DNA from: Legionella nagasakiensis | GTDB lineage: Bacteria > Pseudomonadota > Gammaproteobacteria > Legionellales > Legionellaceae | Direction: 5' to 3' | Assembly: GCF_900639915.1 (NCBI RefSeq) | Contig: NZ_CAAAID010000011.1 | Span: forward strand, 1-64,000 | Length of the DNA: 64,000 nt | Shown: positions 35,045 to 45,144 of the stretch, piece by piece | Layout: each line of letters opens with the position of its first letter | Position numbering within the stretch: position 1 is the first letter of the stretch | Notes under the pieces: model-generated | The model's database searches: none | What the model saw: only the letters and a program-made list of their open reading frames with translations | Told to the model about the DNA's origin: nothing | Translations under genes and position numbers: made by a program

Positions 35045-36742
35045 ATGAGCCAAGATATTGAAGCATTATTCGATAAAGCTTATCAATTGCAACAAGAAGA
35101 CCAATTGGTTCAAGCCATAGGTCTTTATGAGCAATTGCTAGAGTTATCACCCAAGCACACAGATGCGTTGCATTTTCTTGGGTTGGCGTACGCCCAACTC
35201 GGAAATATGGAACGTGCGATTAACTATTTTAATCAAGCAATTGTCATCCGACCCAATGATGCCAGCTTACACAACAATTTAGCAAACGCTTACAAACGCT
35301 TGCATCTTTTGGATAAAGCGATTCATCATTATCAAAGCGCATTGAAGCTTCAGCCTGGTTATGCTCAAGCCTACAATAATCTAGCAACCATCTATGCAAG
35401 ACAAGGAAATTATCAGCAAGCGCTTAATCATTATCGCTTAGCCGTCCACGCACAACCAGATTTTGCCGCGGCTCACCATAATTTAGGCTTATTGCTGCTG
35501 CAGGCAAATCAACTAGATGCCGCCAAGAAACAATTTAACAACGTCTTGACCTTAAACCCCAATCATATGGATGCCAGATTTTATATGGGTGTATTAAATC
35601 TTGAAGCCAATTTACTCGATGAATCAGAACAAGCCTTTCAAGAAGTATTGGCCATCAATAGCGAGCATGTACAGGCCTTAACGAACCTGGGTGTTATTGC
35701 GCTAAAGCGCGACCAGGGACAAACCGCCGTTGATTATTTTACCAAGGCATTAGGAGTTGATAATCAACACATTGATGCCCGGAACAATCTTGCCGCAACA
35801 TTCATGCACCACGATCGTTTTGAAAATGCATTAATGCATTACGATGTTTTGCTGAAAAAAGATCCTAAAAATATTGAATATTTGTACAATAGTGGCGTAG
35901 CACAAATGGCCCTGGGCCATCTACAGGAAGCAGTTGATCATTTTGAAACGGTCCTATCTTTACAAGACACCCATTTCGCCACACTGAATAATCTGGCAGC
36001 CATTTATATCCGCTTGGAACAACGTGAACAAGCCATTAGTTTCCTCAAACGTGCTCTTGCCGTTAAGCCAGATGATTCTGCCACTCAATTCATGCTGCGG
36101 GCGCTGACTGGTGATGATAAAAATCCAGAATCAAGCCTTTCTTATGTCAGTAATTTATTTAATAACTATGCTCTTTATTATGATCAACATATGAAAGGAG
36201 TCTTGCATTATTCTTTACCGCAACATATTGCTCGTCTGTTGCATCAATTACATTGCCTTAAGGTCGAACGCACCATTGATTTGGGCTGTGGTACCGGTCT
36301 AACGGGAATTATTCTGCGAGAAATAACAACCCATTTAACCGGTATTGATGTAGCCGCTAAAATGTTAGATAGGGCGAAAGATAAAAACATTTACGATAAA
36401 CTCGTGGAAGCCGAAATTGTGGCTTTTCTGCAACAAGATAAACATCAGTATGATCTTATTACTGCAGCGGACGTACTGCCTTATATGGGTGAATTACAAG
36501 CCTTGTTTCAAGCCATTCACTCGCGTCTGAGCGAGCAAGGATTATTTATATTTACCAGCGAAATTTGTAAGGATGAGCCGTGGGCGCTACAAGAAAGCGC
36601 CCGTTTTTGTCATAGTCCGGATTATATTCAAAGTTTATGCACTCAACATGGTTTGCATCTTTTGCACCAAGAAAAGATCGCCGCTCGTCAACAGCACTCC
36701 GATGTTTTAGACGTCATGTTATATGCCGCACGCAAATCCTGA
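35045..36742 (+). CDS. TPR-repeat methyltransferase
   Basis: 565 residues. The first 340 or so hold about ten TPR units (for example ALHFLGLAYAQLGNMERAIN, AYNNLATIYARQGNYQQALN). Residues from about 385 are a class I SAM-dependent methyltransferase: TIDLGCGTGLTGIIL is the SAM glycine loop, LTGIDVAAKMLDRAK the acidic strand and YDLITAADVLPYMG motif IV. The TPRs probably pick the protein partner. It starts 24 bp after the preceding stop, so it may be co-transcribed with the MGCTHS protein. The substrate is unknown. Confidence 0.8.
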   Translation: MSQDIEALFDKAYQLQQEDQLVQAIGLYEQLLELSPKHTDALHFLGLAYAQLGNMERAINYFNQAIVIRPNDASLHNNLANAYKRLHLLDKAIHHYQSALKLQPGYAQAYNNLATIYARQGNYQQALNHYRLAVHAQPDFAAAHHNLGLLLLQANQLDAAKKQFNNVLTLNPNHMDARFYMGVLNLEANLLDESEQAFQEVLAINSEHVQALTNLGVIALKRDQGQTAVDYFTKALGVDNQHIDARNNLAATFMHHDRFENALMHYDVLLKKDPKNIEYLYNSGVAQMALGHLQEAVDHFETVLSLQDTHFATLNNLAAIYIRLEQREQAISFLKRALAVKPDDSATQFMLRALTGDDKNPESSLSYVSNLFNNYALYYDQHMKGVLHYSLPQHIARLLHQLHCLKVERTIDLGCGTGLTGIILREITTHLTGIDVAAKMLDRAKDKNIYDKLVEAEIVAFLQQDKHQYDLITAADVLPYMGELQALFQAIHSRLSEQGLFIFTSEICKDEPWALQESARFCHSPDYIQSLCTQHGLHLLHQEKIAARQQHSDVLDVMLYAARKS

Positions 36743-36788
36743 TAAAACATATTAGGAGACGAATTCCATAAATGAGATTCGAGCCAAA

Positions 36789-36899
36789 ATGGCCAATAAG
36801 AACATCGAAGCCGTTAGCAGCACCCCAGATATTAATGAAGTCGAAGAAAGTGACATCAACGGCGAGCAACGACCCTACTCTTTAAAGGTTGATGTCTAA
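36789..36899 (+). CDS. Possible 36-residue acidic peptide
   Basis: ATG at 36789 gives MANKNIEAVSSTPDINEVEE and 16 more residues to TAA. It is strongly acidic. The ribosome site is weak; the AGGAG at about 36752 is too far. A second overlapping short frame begins at 36772. It lies between convergent genes, just before a terminator hairpin. Coding is doubtful. Confidence 0.2.
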   Translation: MANKNIEAVSSTPDINEVEESDINGEQRPYSLKVDV

Positions 36900-36903
36900 A
36901 TCT

Positions 36904-36925
36904 GGCTCTAATTAACATTAGAGCC
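36904..36925. terminator. Bidirectional hairpin between convergent genes
   Basis: A 9-bp perfect stem GGCTCTAAT / ATTAGAGCC with loop TAAC, followed by TAAAAAGG on the plus strand. It lies directly at the stop of the phosphomannomutase gene. Confidence 0.65.
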
Positions 36926-38325
36926 TAAAAAGGTATGTTCAAATCTTGATTTATCTCATGCAACTGCGATTTAAATAATGCTTGAATATGAGCCAAACCT
37001 GCTTGATCACAGGCTTCAAAACGCGCCACCAAACAAGGTGTGGTATTGGAAGCTCGAATTATACCCCAGCCATGCGGAAATTCAACCCGCAAACCATCAA
37101 TGGTAATCAAGCGAGCTCCCATAAAATTTGCACGTTCACTAAACCGTTGCATAAAATTGAATTTTTCTTCGTCCGCAATAGGGATTTTAATTTCAGGCGT
37201 ATTAATACTATTAGGTATGGCAGAAAATTGTTCACCTACCGTATGTGGCGTCTGGCTTAAAATTTCCAATAAACGGCAAGCGCTATAAAGCGCATCGTCA
37301 AAACCATACCAGCGATCTTTGAAAAAAATATGTCCACTCATTTCACCTGCTAATGCGGCATTTTCCTGTTTCATTACTCCTTTAACGATAGAATGTCCAG
37401 TAGGACACATGCTAGCTCTTCCACCCGCTTGTTCAATGACTGTCGCTAAATGGCTGGAGCATTTTACGTCATACACGATAGAAGCCCCTGGATTACGGCT
37501 AAGAATATCGTGAGCATATAGCATCAACAATCGATCCGGCCAGATGAGCTCTCCGTCGTTGGTAATCACCCCTAACCGATCCGCATCACCATCAAATGCC
37601 AATCCAATATCAGCATGATGGGCAGCCACCGCTTCTTTTAAATCTCTTAAATTGGCTTCAACGGTAGGGTCAGGATGATGATTGGGAAAACGTCCATCAA
37701 CATCGCAATAAAGCGGAATAATCTCACATCCCAGCCGTTCAAGAATCTGTGGCACGATAGGACCAGCAATGCCATTACCACAATCCACGACCACTTTAAA
37801 TGGCCGGTGCAATTTAATATCACTTACAATACGATGAACATATTCATTTAGAATATCGTAAGCTTGATATACTCCCTGACCATTTAATGACTGAAGATTT
37901 TTATTTAAATCATACAGGATTTCAATGTCCTTATTGGCCAACGTTTTACCGGAAAGCACCATTTTGATGCCATTATAATTGGCTGGATTATGGCTACCTG
38001 TAACCATCAAACCACAATCGATTGTACTGGCATGCGTTGCGTAATACATCACAGGTGTAGGTACTGCACCAAGATCAAACACATCGATGCCGCTGTCTAA
38101 TAACCCTTGTTTTAAAGCATTGGCCAACATCTCGCTGGTTAAACGACCATCGCGAGCTAAAAATAGTTGTTGTCGATTCAAAGCATGCAAACGGCAACTA
38201 ATGGCTTTGCCTATGCTGTAAAAAGCATTTGCATCCAGTTGTTCATCAACGATCCCGCGAATATCGTAAGCTCTAAATACATTACGACAGACTTGTTTTT
38301 GGCGATATACGGGCTTTTCCATCAT
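36925..38325 (-). CDS. algC: Phosphomannomutase/phosphoglucomutase
   Basis: 466 residues, the AlgC-type alpha-D-phosphohexomutase. RAYDIRGIVDEQL opens the first domain; VTGSHNPANYNGIKMVL holds the phosphoserine; GLAFDGDADRLGVI is the metal loop; GEMSGHIFFKD the sugar-binding loop. It interconverts mannose or glucose 6- and 1-phosphates for surface polysaccharide and LPS. The start ATG overlaps the dut stop as TAATG, with GGGAGG inside the dut tail. The coaBC-dut-algC order is the one known from Pseudomonas. Confidence 0.9.
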   Translation of the reverse strand: MMEKPVYRQKQVCRNVFRAYDIRGIVDEQLDANAFYSIGKAISCRLHALNRQQLFLARDGRLTSEMLANALKQGLLDSGIDVFDLGAVPTPVMYYATHASTIDCGLMVTGSHNPANYNGIKMVLSGKTLANKDIEILYDLNKNLQSLNGQGVYQAYDILNEYVHRIVSDIKLHRPFKVVVDCGNGIAGPIVPQILERLGCEIIPLYCDVDGRFPNHHPDPTVEANLRDLKEAVAAHHADIGLAFDGDADRLGVITNDGELIWPDRLLMLYAHDILSRNPGASIVYDVKCSSHLATVIEQAGGRASMCPTGHSIVKGVMKQENAALAGEMSGHIFFKDRWYGFDDALYSACRLLEILSQTPHTVGEQFSAIPNSINTPEIKIPIADEEKFNFMQRFSERANFMGARLITIDGLRVEFPHGWGIIRASNTTPCLVARFEACDQAGLAHIQALFKSQLHEINQDLNIPF

Positions 38326-38783
38326 TAATGCCTCCCGGAACTGCCAAAACCATCTTGCCCACGAGAACTTTCTGTAAAAGAATCCACAATGGAAAAGGAT
38401 GCTTGAACAATAGGTAAAAAAACTAATTGGGCAATACGCTCGCCAGGATTAACCGTGAAATGCTCCTGACTTCGATTCCAGCATGATATTTTTAATTCGC
38501 CCTGATAATCAGAATCAATCAATCCCACCAAGTTTCCTAGAACAATGCCATGTTTATGGCCAAGGCCTGAACGCGGCAAAATAACCGCTGCAAGGGTTGG
38601 ATCAGCAATATAAATGGCAATTCCAGTAGGCAATAATGCAGTTTCTTGTGAGGCAATTTGTATGGGCTCATCAATGCAAACACGTAAATCAAGTCCAGCC
38701 GACCCGGGAGTAGTATATGCAGGCAAAGGAATGCTGTTGCCAATACGGGCATCAAGAATCTTTAATTGTATTGCATGTTCCAT
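38325..38783 (-). CDS. dut: dUTP diphosphatase
   Basis: 152 residues with all five dUTPase motifs in order: [38 protein letters not shown] and [10 protein letters not shown] (the C-terminal lid). It hydrolyses dUTP to dUMP, preventing uracil in DNA and supplying thymidylate. The ATG at 38783 follows TGAG. It is translationally coupled to the downstream mutase (TAATG). Confidence 0.95.
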   Translation of the reverse strand: MEHAIQLKILDARIGNSIPLPAYTTPGSAGLDLRVCIDEPIQIASQETALLPTGIAIYIADPTLAAVILPRSGLGHKHGIVLGNLVGLIDSDYQGELKISCWNRSQEHFTVNPGERIAQLVFLPIVQASFSIVDSFTESSRGQDGFGSSGRH

Positions 38784-38848
38784 AGTATTTCTCAAAAAAA
38801 TCAATTACTTAAAAAAAAGGAAAACATTAAAAATCGGTTTATATCTAT

Positions 38849-40066
38849 TTACACCCCATTTTCATGGGCGCCATTTTGCAAGTTTGCTGCAACAATTGCA
38901 ACAATGTGCCCGGCAAGTCTTGTTTTATGACTGAAAGGCAATTCACACTGGCCGTCTTTTGTAATAATCGTTACTTGATTATAGTCTTTATCAAAAGCAA
39001 GCCCATTGCCAACCTGATTTGCTATTATCATATCCAGTTTTTTGGCTTGCAGTTTTTCTTTAGCATGTTGGATGACATCCGTGGTTTCTGCAGCAAAACC
39101 GACCACATAAGAAGGTTTGCCACTAGCAGCAACCGTTGCAAGAATATCCGGATTAGGGATTAAATTAAGCGTTAATCCCTTATGTTTACTTTTTTTAATT
39201 TTTTCCGTTTCAGGCGCTTGAGGCCGATAGTCCGCCACAGCAGCCGTACCAATAAAAATCATGTCAGATTTTAAGTGATGCATGACTTTATCCAGCATCT
39301 CCTCGGCGGAGTGTATGTTGTGAAAATCCACCCCCTCCGGTGGAGATAATGCCGAAGGACCACTGACCAGAGTCACTTCTGCGCCAGCCATCAAAGCGGC
39401 CTGTGCTAGCGCATAACCCATTTTTCCTGAACTGCGATTACTGATGTAGCGTATGGGATCAATCGCTTCTTGTGTAGGGCCGGCGGTAATCATCACTTGC
39501 TTTCCTAGCAATAATTGCCGGACTTCATATAAACGCAGTGCATCAATAATGCCATGCATCTCGCTCATCCGACCAAAACCATGTTCACCACAAGCTTGTG
39601 AACCCTCTTCTGGTCCCACAATGATAACACCACGGCGTTCGAGTAAAACACGATTGGCCTGAGTTGCCTCATGGGCCCACATGCTGCGGTTCATGGCAGG
39701 ACAGACAATAACTGGCACTTCTGCTACCAAATACAGCGTAGAAAGCAAATCATCCGCTAATCCATGCGCCAGTTTCGCCAGACAATTGGCTGAAGCTGGT
39801 GCAATCAATAAATAATCCGCCCACCGCGCAAGCTCAATATGTCCCATTGCTTTTTCAGCTTGGGCATCAAACAACTCACAACGTACTTCATGACCACTTA
39901 ATGCCTGCAACGTCATTGGGGTAATAAATTGTTGTGCTGAAGCCGTCATAACTACCCGGACTGAAGCGCCCAGACGAGTCAATTCACGAACAAGATAGGC
40001 AGATTTATAAGCGGCTATGCCGCCGCAAATTCCCAACACTATCTTTTTATTGGCAAAATCTTGCAT
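38849..40066 (-). CDS. coaBC: Bifunctional phosphopantothenoylcysteine decarboxylase/phosphopantothenate-cysteine ligase
   Basis: 405 residues. The N-terminal flavoprotein half has GICGGIAAYKSAYLVREL, the catalytic His-containing stretch, and PAMNRSMW as the substrate clamp. The C-terminal half begins ITAGPTQEAIDPIRYISNRSSGKMG, the CoaB ATP/CTP-binding opening, with KKLDMIIANQVG later. It makes 4'-phosphopantetheine in two steps of CoA synthesis. It lies upstream of dut in the same direction. Confidence 0.93.
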   Translation of the reverse strand: MQDFANKKIVLGICGGIAAYKSAYLVRELTRLGASVRVVMTASAQQFITPMTLQALSGHEVRCELFDAQAEKAMGHIELARWADYLLIAPASANCLAKLAHGLADDLLSTLYLVAEVPVIVCPAMNRSMWAHEATQANRVLLERRGVIIVGPEEGSQACGEHGFGRMSEMHGIIDALRLYEVRQLLLGKQVMITAGPTQEAIDPIRYISNRSSGKMGYALAQAALMAGAEVTLVSGPSALSPPEGVDFHNIHSAEEMLDKVMHHLKSDMIFIGTAAVADYRPQAPETEKIKKSKHKGLTLNLIPNPDILATVAASGKPSYVVGFAAETTDVIQHAKEKLQAKKLDMIIANQVGNGLAFDKDYNQVTIITKDGQCELPFSHKTRLAGHIVAIVAANLQNGAHENGV

Positions 40067-40164
40067 GTTTATTAAATTTTATTAAAAATAAATGAGCTTG
40101 ATTAAATCTCTTTACCAAGCAAAGTATACATCAAAACACAAACCTCGCGATAAAGGAATAACCA

Positions 40165-40845
40165 ATGACATGCCAAGGCTTAGGGCGCCAATTGCGCTTG
40201 CGCGAAAAATTATTAATGCATGGTGCTGAAACCCTTTCTGATATGGAATTACTGGCTGCATTTATAAGCTCAGGCCATAGCAAAAAATCCTGTATGCATT
40301 TAGCTCATGATTTATTGAGTCATTTGGGCGACATCAGAACCGTGCTTACTGCCGATTTGCCTGCGTTTCAACAAATTCCCGGACTTGGAACAGTCCGCTA
40401 CGTACAATTGCAAGCCGTACGTGAATTATGTCGTCGCAGTGATTTAATTCACTTGCAAAAAAATGGAAAATTAACCAATTCCCAACAAACTTATGTCTTT
40501 CTAAAACGATGTTTAAGAGACAAGAAAAATGAAACGTTCTCTGCCATTTTTCTTGACAGCCAGCACCATGTATTGGCTTATGAAGAATTGTTTACTGGCA
40601 CCATTGATAGCGCCACAGTACATCCCCGTCCTATTATTGAGCGAGTATTAAGACTCAATGCTGCTGCATTAATTCTCGCACACAATCATCCCTCCGGAAA
40701 TGCAGAGGCGAGTCGGCATGATCTTGCTGTTACTGATCGTTTACGTGACGCCCTGGCATTGGTCGATGTACGGTTGCTGGATCATCTGGTTATTGGCGAT
40801 AATGAAATCTATTCCATCATGAGTGCAATTAAATGGGCGTGTTAG
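40165..40845 (+). CDS. radC: RadC-family JAB-domain protein
   Basis: 226 residues. The first 80 hold helix-hairpin-helix-like segments (FQQIPGLGTVRYVQLQAVREL). The JAMM/MPN+ motif is LAHNHPSGNAEASRHD, with all metal residues (HxHPSG...S..D) kept. Despite the name, a repair role has not been upheld for the family. It is divergent from coaBC, an arrangement common in gammaproteobacteria. The ATG follows GGAATA. Confidence 0.9.
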   Translation: MTCQGLGRQLRLREKLLMHGAETLSDMELLAAFISSGHSKKSCMHLAHDLLSHLGDIRTVLTADLPAFQQIPGLGTVRYVQLQAVRELCRRSDLIHLQKNGKLTNSQQTYVFLKRCLRDKKNETFSAIFLDSQHHVLAYEELFTGTIDSATVHPRPIIERVLRLNAAALILAHNHPSGNAEASRHDLAVTDRLRDALALVDVRLLDHLVIGDNEIYSIMSAIKWAC

Positions 40846-40937
40846 AAGCCATTGACGGAATAGCTCTATTTAGCATAATATTGTTCTAATTTCATTCAAA
40901 TGACTTAAGTCCTGATTCAAAAAATCGGTAAGATAGT

Positions 40938-42527
40938 ATGCCACCACCAAGAATTAGCGGGTTATTAAACAATTGCGCCTTATACAGTGCATTGCCAGAA
41001 TTATTGCGTGGAATTCATCAATTGGCTGAACGGGAAGCGGCAGGAACCTTGGCAGAATTGATTGAGAACCCCATTTACTTATCTTATCAAACGCTTAGAG
41101 AAACATTTGGCCGATATTATGGCATCGATGGTCATGAAGCCTTTAATTGGCAAGCCTTGGATTCCTATTTAAATTCACGCTCATTTTATGAAAATGAAAT
41201 CATTTTTTCTCCCGTTTTAAGGCATTTTATTGCAGAGGTTGGTTTAGCGGACGACTACGATGTTGCAAGTATTGGGCTATTAAGAGATGTACAAGCCAAT
41301 GGTGCCTATAATCATCTTCATTACATGGAAGCAGCTGGTTTATTGCATGATCAATTCGGCATTTCAGTGCAAACGTATGAATACATCACCAACCGTCATA
41401 CTGAAAATCCGAAAGATAATTATAATTTGGTTGGCGCGAGAAAAACGACTCGGCGTCCTTATCCATTTGGTGAAACACCCACCATTGATTTTTATTATCG
41501 CGGGGCTCATTTTGAAATTCAGCCGCATGAAAATCTGGCTGAAGCAAATGCGGCATACATTCGCGAAATTGGCCTCTTGCCGGAAGAGCTCAGGCGAGTT
41601 CATGATAACATCAGCTTCTCCCAGAGCGCTTATAAATCCAACCAAGCTCTTGGCCAGTTATTTGTATACGTAAACCGTACGTTTACAGAAGCGCTAAATG
41701 CAGCACAGATTGCAAACAGGCCATCTTCTCGCATTTTTGACACTTACTTTGTTAATCTCGAAGAGTATGCAGCAAAAGGCCGAGCATTTCATCAAGATAC
41801 CTACGATGGACGCCAAACCTTTGCTGTTATCCTTCTTTACATTGCAGCAGACCATTGTAATAAGTATGCAGAAACTTTATTGCTTCATATGGATAAGCTT
41901 AATCACCTAGCACATGACGATGAACCTTTGGCCGCTTATTTCCTGGACAAGTTGTCTTCAGCCATCATTCATTCCCCAACACAACTGAATGACCAAGCAA
42001 TCGCCAGCATGATCGCTGAAATCCAGCGCTATCACGAACAACATAATGCCTTACAATTGATGCTGCAAAGCGAACTTCATGAACATCAACAACGACTTAT
42101 AAAAGCTGCCCAGAAAACAATGAAAGAAGCATGGCAGTGTTATAAAAAAACAAAAGAGGAACGATTCCTCGAAGTCATTAAGCAAACACAAGCAATTGCA
42201 TTGGAACCAACACCTGAGCGCATGCAACATTACGCACGTTTAAAAACACAGATTGAAGGGAAAGGTAGTCTAGGTAAACTTATCGCCGGTCTCATGTTTA
42301 CAGTATTAGGCTGTGCATTACTTGTGATTTCTGCCCTCTCCTTTGCCGGAAGTTTTGGACTTGGCACGCCCACAGCCATTGCAACAACCGTCGCTGGTGC
42401 GGCCTTATTAAGCGCAGGCGTTGCTTTTTTTAATGCGAATCGAGATAAAGGCCTTTATAAGAAAATGAAGCAAACTAACCAAGAAGCTGAAACCTATCTA
42501 CAAAACAGAAGTATTCCTGCAAGCTGA
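40938..42527 (+). CDS. Effector candidate with possible cysteine-protease fold and C-terminal membrane hairpin
   Basis: 529 residues. The opening ISGLLNNCALYSALPELL (Cys13) resembles the nucleophile segment of OTU/papain-like enzymes (xGNCxxxSxxxxL), and FYYRGAHFEIQP at about 195 could supply the His, as OTU enzymes have GxHY. The His/Cys spacing is plausible. The middle is coiled-coil-like (HEHQQRLIKAAQKTMKEAW). Residues 450-500 hold two hydrophobic segments around GSFGLGTPTA, forming a membrane hairpin. No family was firmly recognised. A host-membrane-bound protease is one reading, with low certainty. Confidence 0.5.
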   Translation: MPPPRISGLLNNCALYSALPELLRGIHQLAEREAAGTLAELIENPIYLSYQTLRETFGRYYGIDGHEAFNWQALDSYLNSRSFYENEIIFSPVLRHFIAEVGLADDYDVASIGLLRDVQANGAYNHLHYMEAAGLLHDQFGISVQTYEYITNRHTENPKDNYNLVGARKTTRRPYPFGETPTIDFYYRGAHFEIQPHENLAEANAAYIREIGLLPEELRRVHDNISFSQSAYKSNQALGQLFVYVNRTFTEALNAAQIANRPSSRIFDTYFVNLEEYAAKGRAFHQDTYDGRQTFAVILLYIAADHCNKYAETLLLHMDKLNHLAHDDEPLAAYFLDKLSSAIIHSPTQLNDQAIASMIAEIQRYHEQHNALQLMLQSELHEHQQRLIKAAQKTMKEAWQCYKKTKEERFLEVIKQTQAIALEPTPERMQHYARLKTQIEGKGSLGKLIAGLMFTVLGCALLVISALSFAGSFGLGTPTAIATTVAGAALLSAGVAFFNANRDKGLYKKMKQTNQEAETYLQNRSIPAS

Positions 42528-42636
42528 AATTAGCAATCCCAACACTGACATTGGACTTTTCGCAAGACTCAACCATAATAAATGTCTCAAACCTTCAACC
42601 GATTCACTGGTAATAAAAACAACATAGGAGAATATT

Positions 42637-43062
42637 ATGAAACGCTCGGCTACTGCGGTATGGAAGGGAGATTTAAAAGACGGCAAAGGAAATCTAACCA
42701 CAGACAGTGGTATTCTTTCTGATACCCTGTACTCTTTTAAAGATCGTTTTGAAGAAGGAAAAGGAACCAATCCCGAAGAATTGATAGCAGCCGCCCATGC
42801 TGGTTGTTTTTCGATGGCACTTTCCGGGCAACTGGCAAAAGAAGGATTGACCTCTGACCATATAAAAACAACAGCAACCGTGACCTTGGAAAAATTCGAC
42901 GATGGCTTTGCAATTCCAGCCATTCATTTAAAAGTGAGTGTACGTATTCCAAATGCCCCGCAATCCATCTTCGATAAGGCAGCGCAACAGGCTAAGGAAA
43001 ATTGTCCAGTCTCAAAATTGATGCGAGCAAAAATAACGATGGAAGCCACCTTGGAAAACTAG
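42637..43062 (+). CDS. osmC: OsmC-family peroxiredoxin
   Basis: 141 residues. The two redox cysteines are in AAHAGCFSMALS and ENCPVSKLM, the standard OsmC positions. The opening RSATAVWKGDLKDGKG and the SFKDRFEEGKGTNPEELIAAAHAGC stretch match OsmC rather than Ohr. The family reduces organic hydroperoxides in the cytoplasm. A ribosome site (AGGAG) precedes the ATG by about eight bases. Confidence 0.9.
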   Translation: MKRSATAVWKGDLKDGKGNLTTDSGILSDTLYSFKDRFEEGKGTNPEELIAAAHAGCFSMALSGQLAKEGLTSDHIKTTATVTLEKFDDGFAIPAIHLKVSVRIPNAPQSIFDKAAQQAKENCPVSKLMRAKITMEATLEN

Positions 43063-43135
43063 ACGTACATTCTGCAAATACTGATTCAGAACTTCGCGGA
43101 AACTCAAGGCCATTGAGGAATTCCGTGAGTTTTGT

Positions 43136-44980
43136 CTATCTTTCTTTCACGTAAATACCGGGCGCCTCTTCGAGAATCTTATATCCTTTTTCTGGAGCAC
43201 CCATCGAAGGAGGAGCGCTTTTAGAACCAGACTGCTCTGCTAACCAGCGATGCCAAGCTGGCCACCATGAGCCAGCGCGGCTTTTATGATGTTGATACCA
43301 TTGATCAGGCATTTTATAAGGAGAATTAGGAGATGTTTTTCCCATACGATAACTGCGACCTTTATGGCCAGGTTCCGATACAATGCCGCCATTATGCCCA
43401 CGGTTCGCTAATATAAACGTTACTTCCGCAAACTCAGTATAAAGATGGATTTTATAAACAGACTTCCAGGGTGCGATGTGATCCTTTTCCGTAGCCACAA
43501 CAAATAAAGGCGTTTGAATGTCTTCCAAAGTCACTGGCTCACCATCAATACGATACTCACCTTCTGCCAAATCGTTATTCAAGTGCAAATGGCGTAAATA
43601 TTCAGCATGCATTTTATAAGGAAGGCGGGTGGAATCTTCATTCCATGCCAGCAAGTCATTCATGGAATGTCGTTCACCCAGCAAGTATTGCTGCACGGCT
43701 TTTGACCAAATCAATTTTCTCGGCCTTAACATGTCAAACGTAGAGGATAACTGATCACCACGCAAATAACCTTGCGAAAACATGATATCTTCCAAATAAC
43801 ACAGCTGATTTTCATCAATAAACGTCATTAATTCTCCTGCTTCCTCAAAATCAGTCTGAGCAGCAAACAATGTGATGGTTTTTAACCGATGATCATGATG
43901 TCTTATAAGGTATGAAGCAGCCATCGTCAGAAGGGTGCCACCAATACAATACCCCGTTGCGTGAATTTTCTTCTGTTCTGTGATTGCGGTTACGACATCT
44001 AAGGCCGCAAACACTCCCTTTTTTAAGTAATCCTGCATGCCATAATCTCGATACCGTTCATCCGGATTTTTCCAAGAAATCATAAATACCGTATGTCCTT
44101 TCTTAACTAAGTAATTGACCATGGAATTATGTGGAGATAGATCAAGAATATAGTATTTCATAATCCAAGCGGGAATAATTAACACAGGCTCAGGATAAAC
44201 CTGCTTTGTTTGTGGGGTGTATTGAATCAGTTCAAAAAGCTCATTACGATAGACAATGTTTCCCTTAGTAACGGCGACATCCTTACCAACCACATAATTT
44301 TCCGTTCCTACCGCCCGCTTTCCTTTTAAATACTGCCAAAAATCATCCTGAAAATTCTGCCAACCATCAAGCAAATTTTGTCCCTGAGTTTCGATCGTTT
44401 TTTCCAATACTTGAGGGTTTAAAAAAAGATTATTTTCTGGAGAAAGTGCGTTAATCCATTGATATCGTATAAAAGAAACAAGTTCCTTATGATTTTTCTC
44501 AAGACCACGGATGTCCGTTGCCTCTTGCCACCAATCTTCCATCTGTAAAAAACTTTGCGCTACCGCACAATATGGCCATGTTGTCCAAGCGTCATCTTTG
44601 AAGCGTTGATTAAATCGTTTATCTTGGGTATCAAAGCATTTGGTTTCTTTTTTATAGGTATAATCGATAATATTTTCTAAAAAATGAGTCATTTTCTTGC
44701 CAGCACTTTCTAACAATTGCAACTGTTTATTAGGCGACATAAGTGTATGAACACACCAATCGGTGTAAGCAATCATAAGTGCAGCCGGCGATAACCCTGT
44801 TGTCATTCGACCTAAATTGGCATGCAAAATACGGTCAAGAAATTCAGCCCGTTCAATTTTATTATTTTTTAATAATAGATTATCGGCCATTTCTTCCAGT
44901 GCAGAATTTAGATTTTCCTGAGCCGTAACAATCTCTTTCGCCAGCAAATCGGCCATTTTATCCTTCCTTCCCTGTGCCAT
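43136..44980 (-). CDS. phaC: Poly(3-hydroxyalkanoate) synthase, class I
   Basis: 614 residues. The lipase-like box is GYCIGGTLL (GxCxGG, catalytic Cys); the catalytic Asp lies in VVATEKDHIAPWKS and the His in LANRGHNGGIVSEPGHKG. WWPAWHRWL near the end and the N-terminal extension of about 190 residues match class I enzymes, which need no PhaE/R partner. It polymerises (R)-3-hydroxyacyl-CoA into storage granules. ATG at 44980 after GGAG; an inner ATG (MADLL) also has a site. No phaA/B nearby. Confidence 0.92.
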   Translation of the reverse strand: MAQGRKDKMADLLAKEIVTAQENLNSALEEMADNLLLKNNKIERAEFLDRILHANLGRMTTGLSPAALMIAYTDWCVHTLMSPNKQLQLLESAGKKMTHFLENIIDYTYKKETKCFDTQDKRFNQRFKDDAWTTWPYCAVAQSFLQMEDWWQEATDIRGLEKNHKELVSFIRYQWINALSPENNLFLNPQVLEKTIETQGQNLLDGWQNFQDDFWQYLKGKRAVGTENYVVGKDVAVTKGNIVYRNELFELIQYTPQTKQVYPEPVLIIPAWIMKYYILDLSPHNSMVNYLVKKGHTVFMISWKNPDERYRDYGMQDYLKKGVFAALDVVTAITEQKKIHATGYCIGGTLLTMAASYLIRHHDHRLKTITLFAAQTDFEEAGELMTFIDENQLCYLEDIMFSQGYLRGDQLSSTFDMLRPRKLIWSKAVQQYLLGERHSMNDLLAWNEDSTRLPYKMHAEYLRHLHLNNDLAEGEYRIDGEPVTLEDIQTPLFVVATEKDHIAPWKSVYKIHLYTEFAEVTFILANRGHNGGIVSEPGHKGRSYRMGKTSPNSPYKMPDQWYQHHKSRAGSWWPAWHRWLAEQSGSKSAPPSMGAPEKGYKILEEAPGIYVKER

Positions 44981-45144
44981 AATTTAAAACTCCATATGTT
45001 GCATCGCACAATGAAAGCATAGTCAAAAAACCCAGACTTTACCATCTTTTATTGAATCTTATGATAAATCATTATGTGATTAATTTGTAAACAATAAGAT
45101 CTTATTGTAAGATAATAATATAAAAATAAGACAAGGATGCCGAT

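Noticed and set aside
45085..45100. Third copy of the TTGTAAACAA motif as evidence of a regulon
   Set aside because: Only ten bases match and the location, upstream of PHA synthase and the small lipoprotein, has no link to the cluster.
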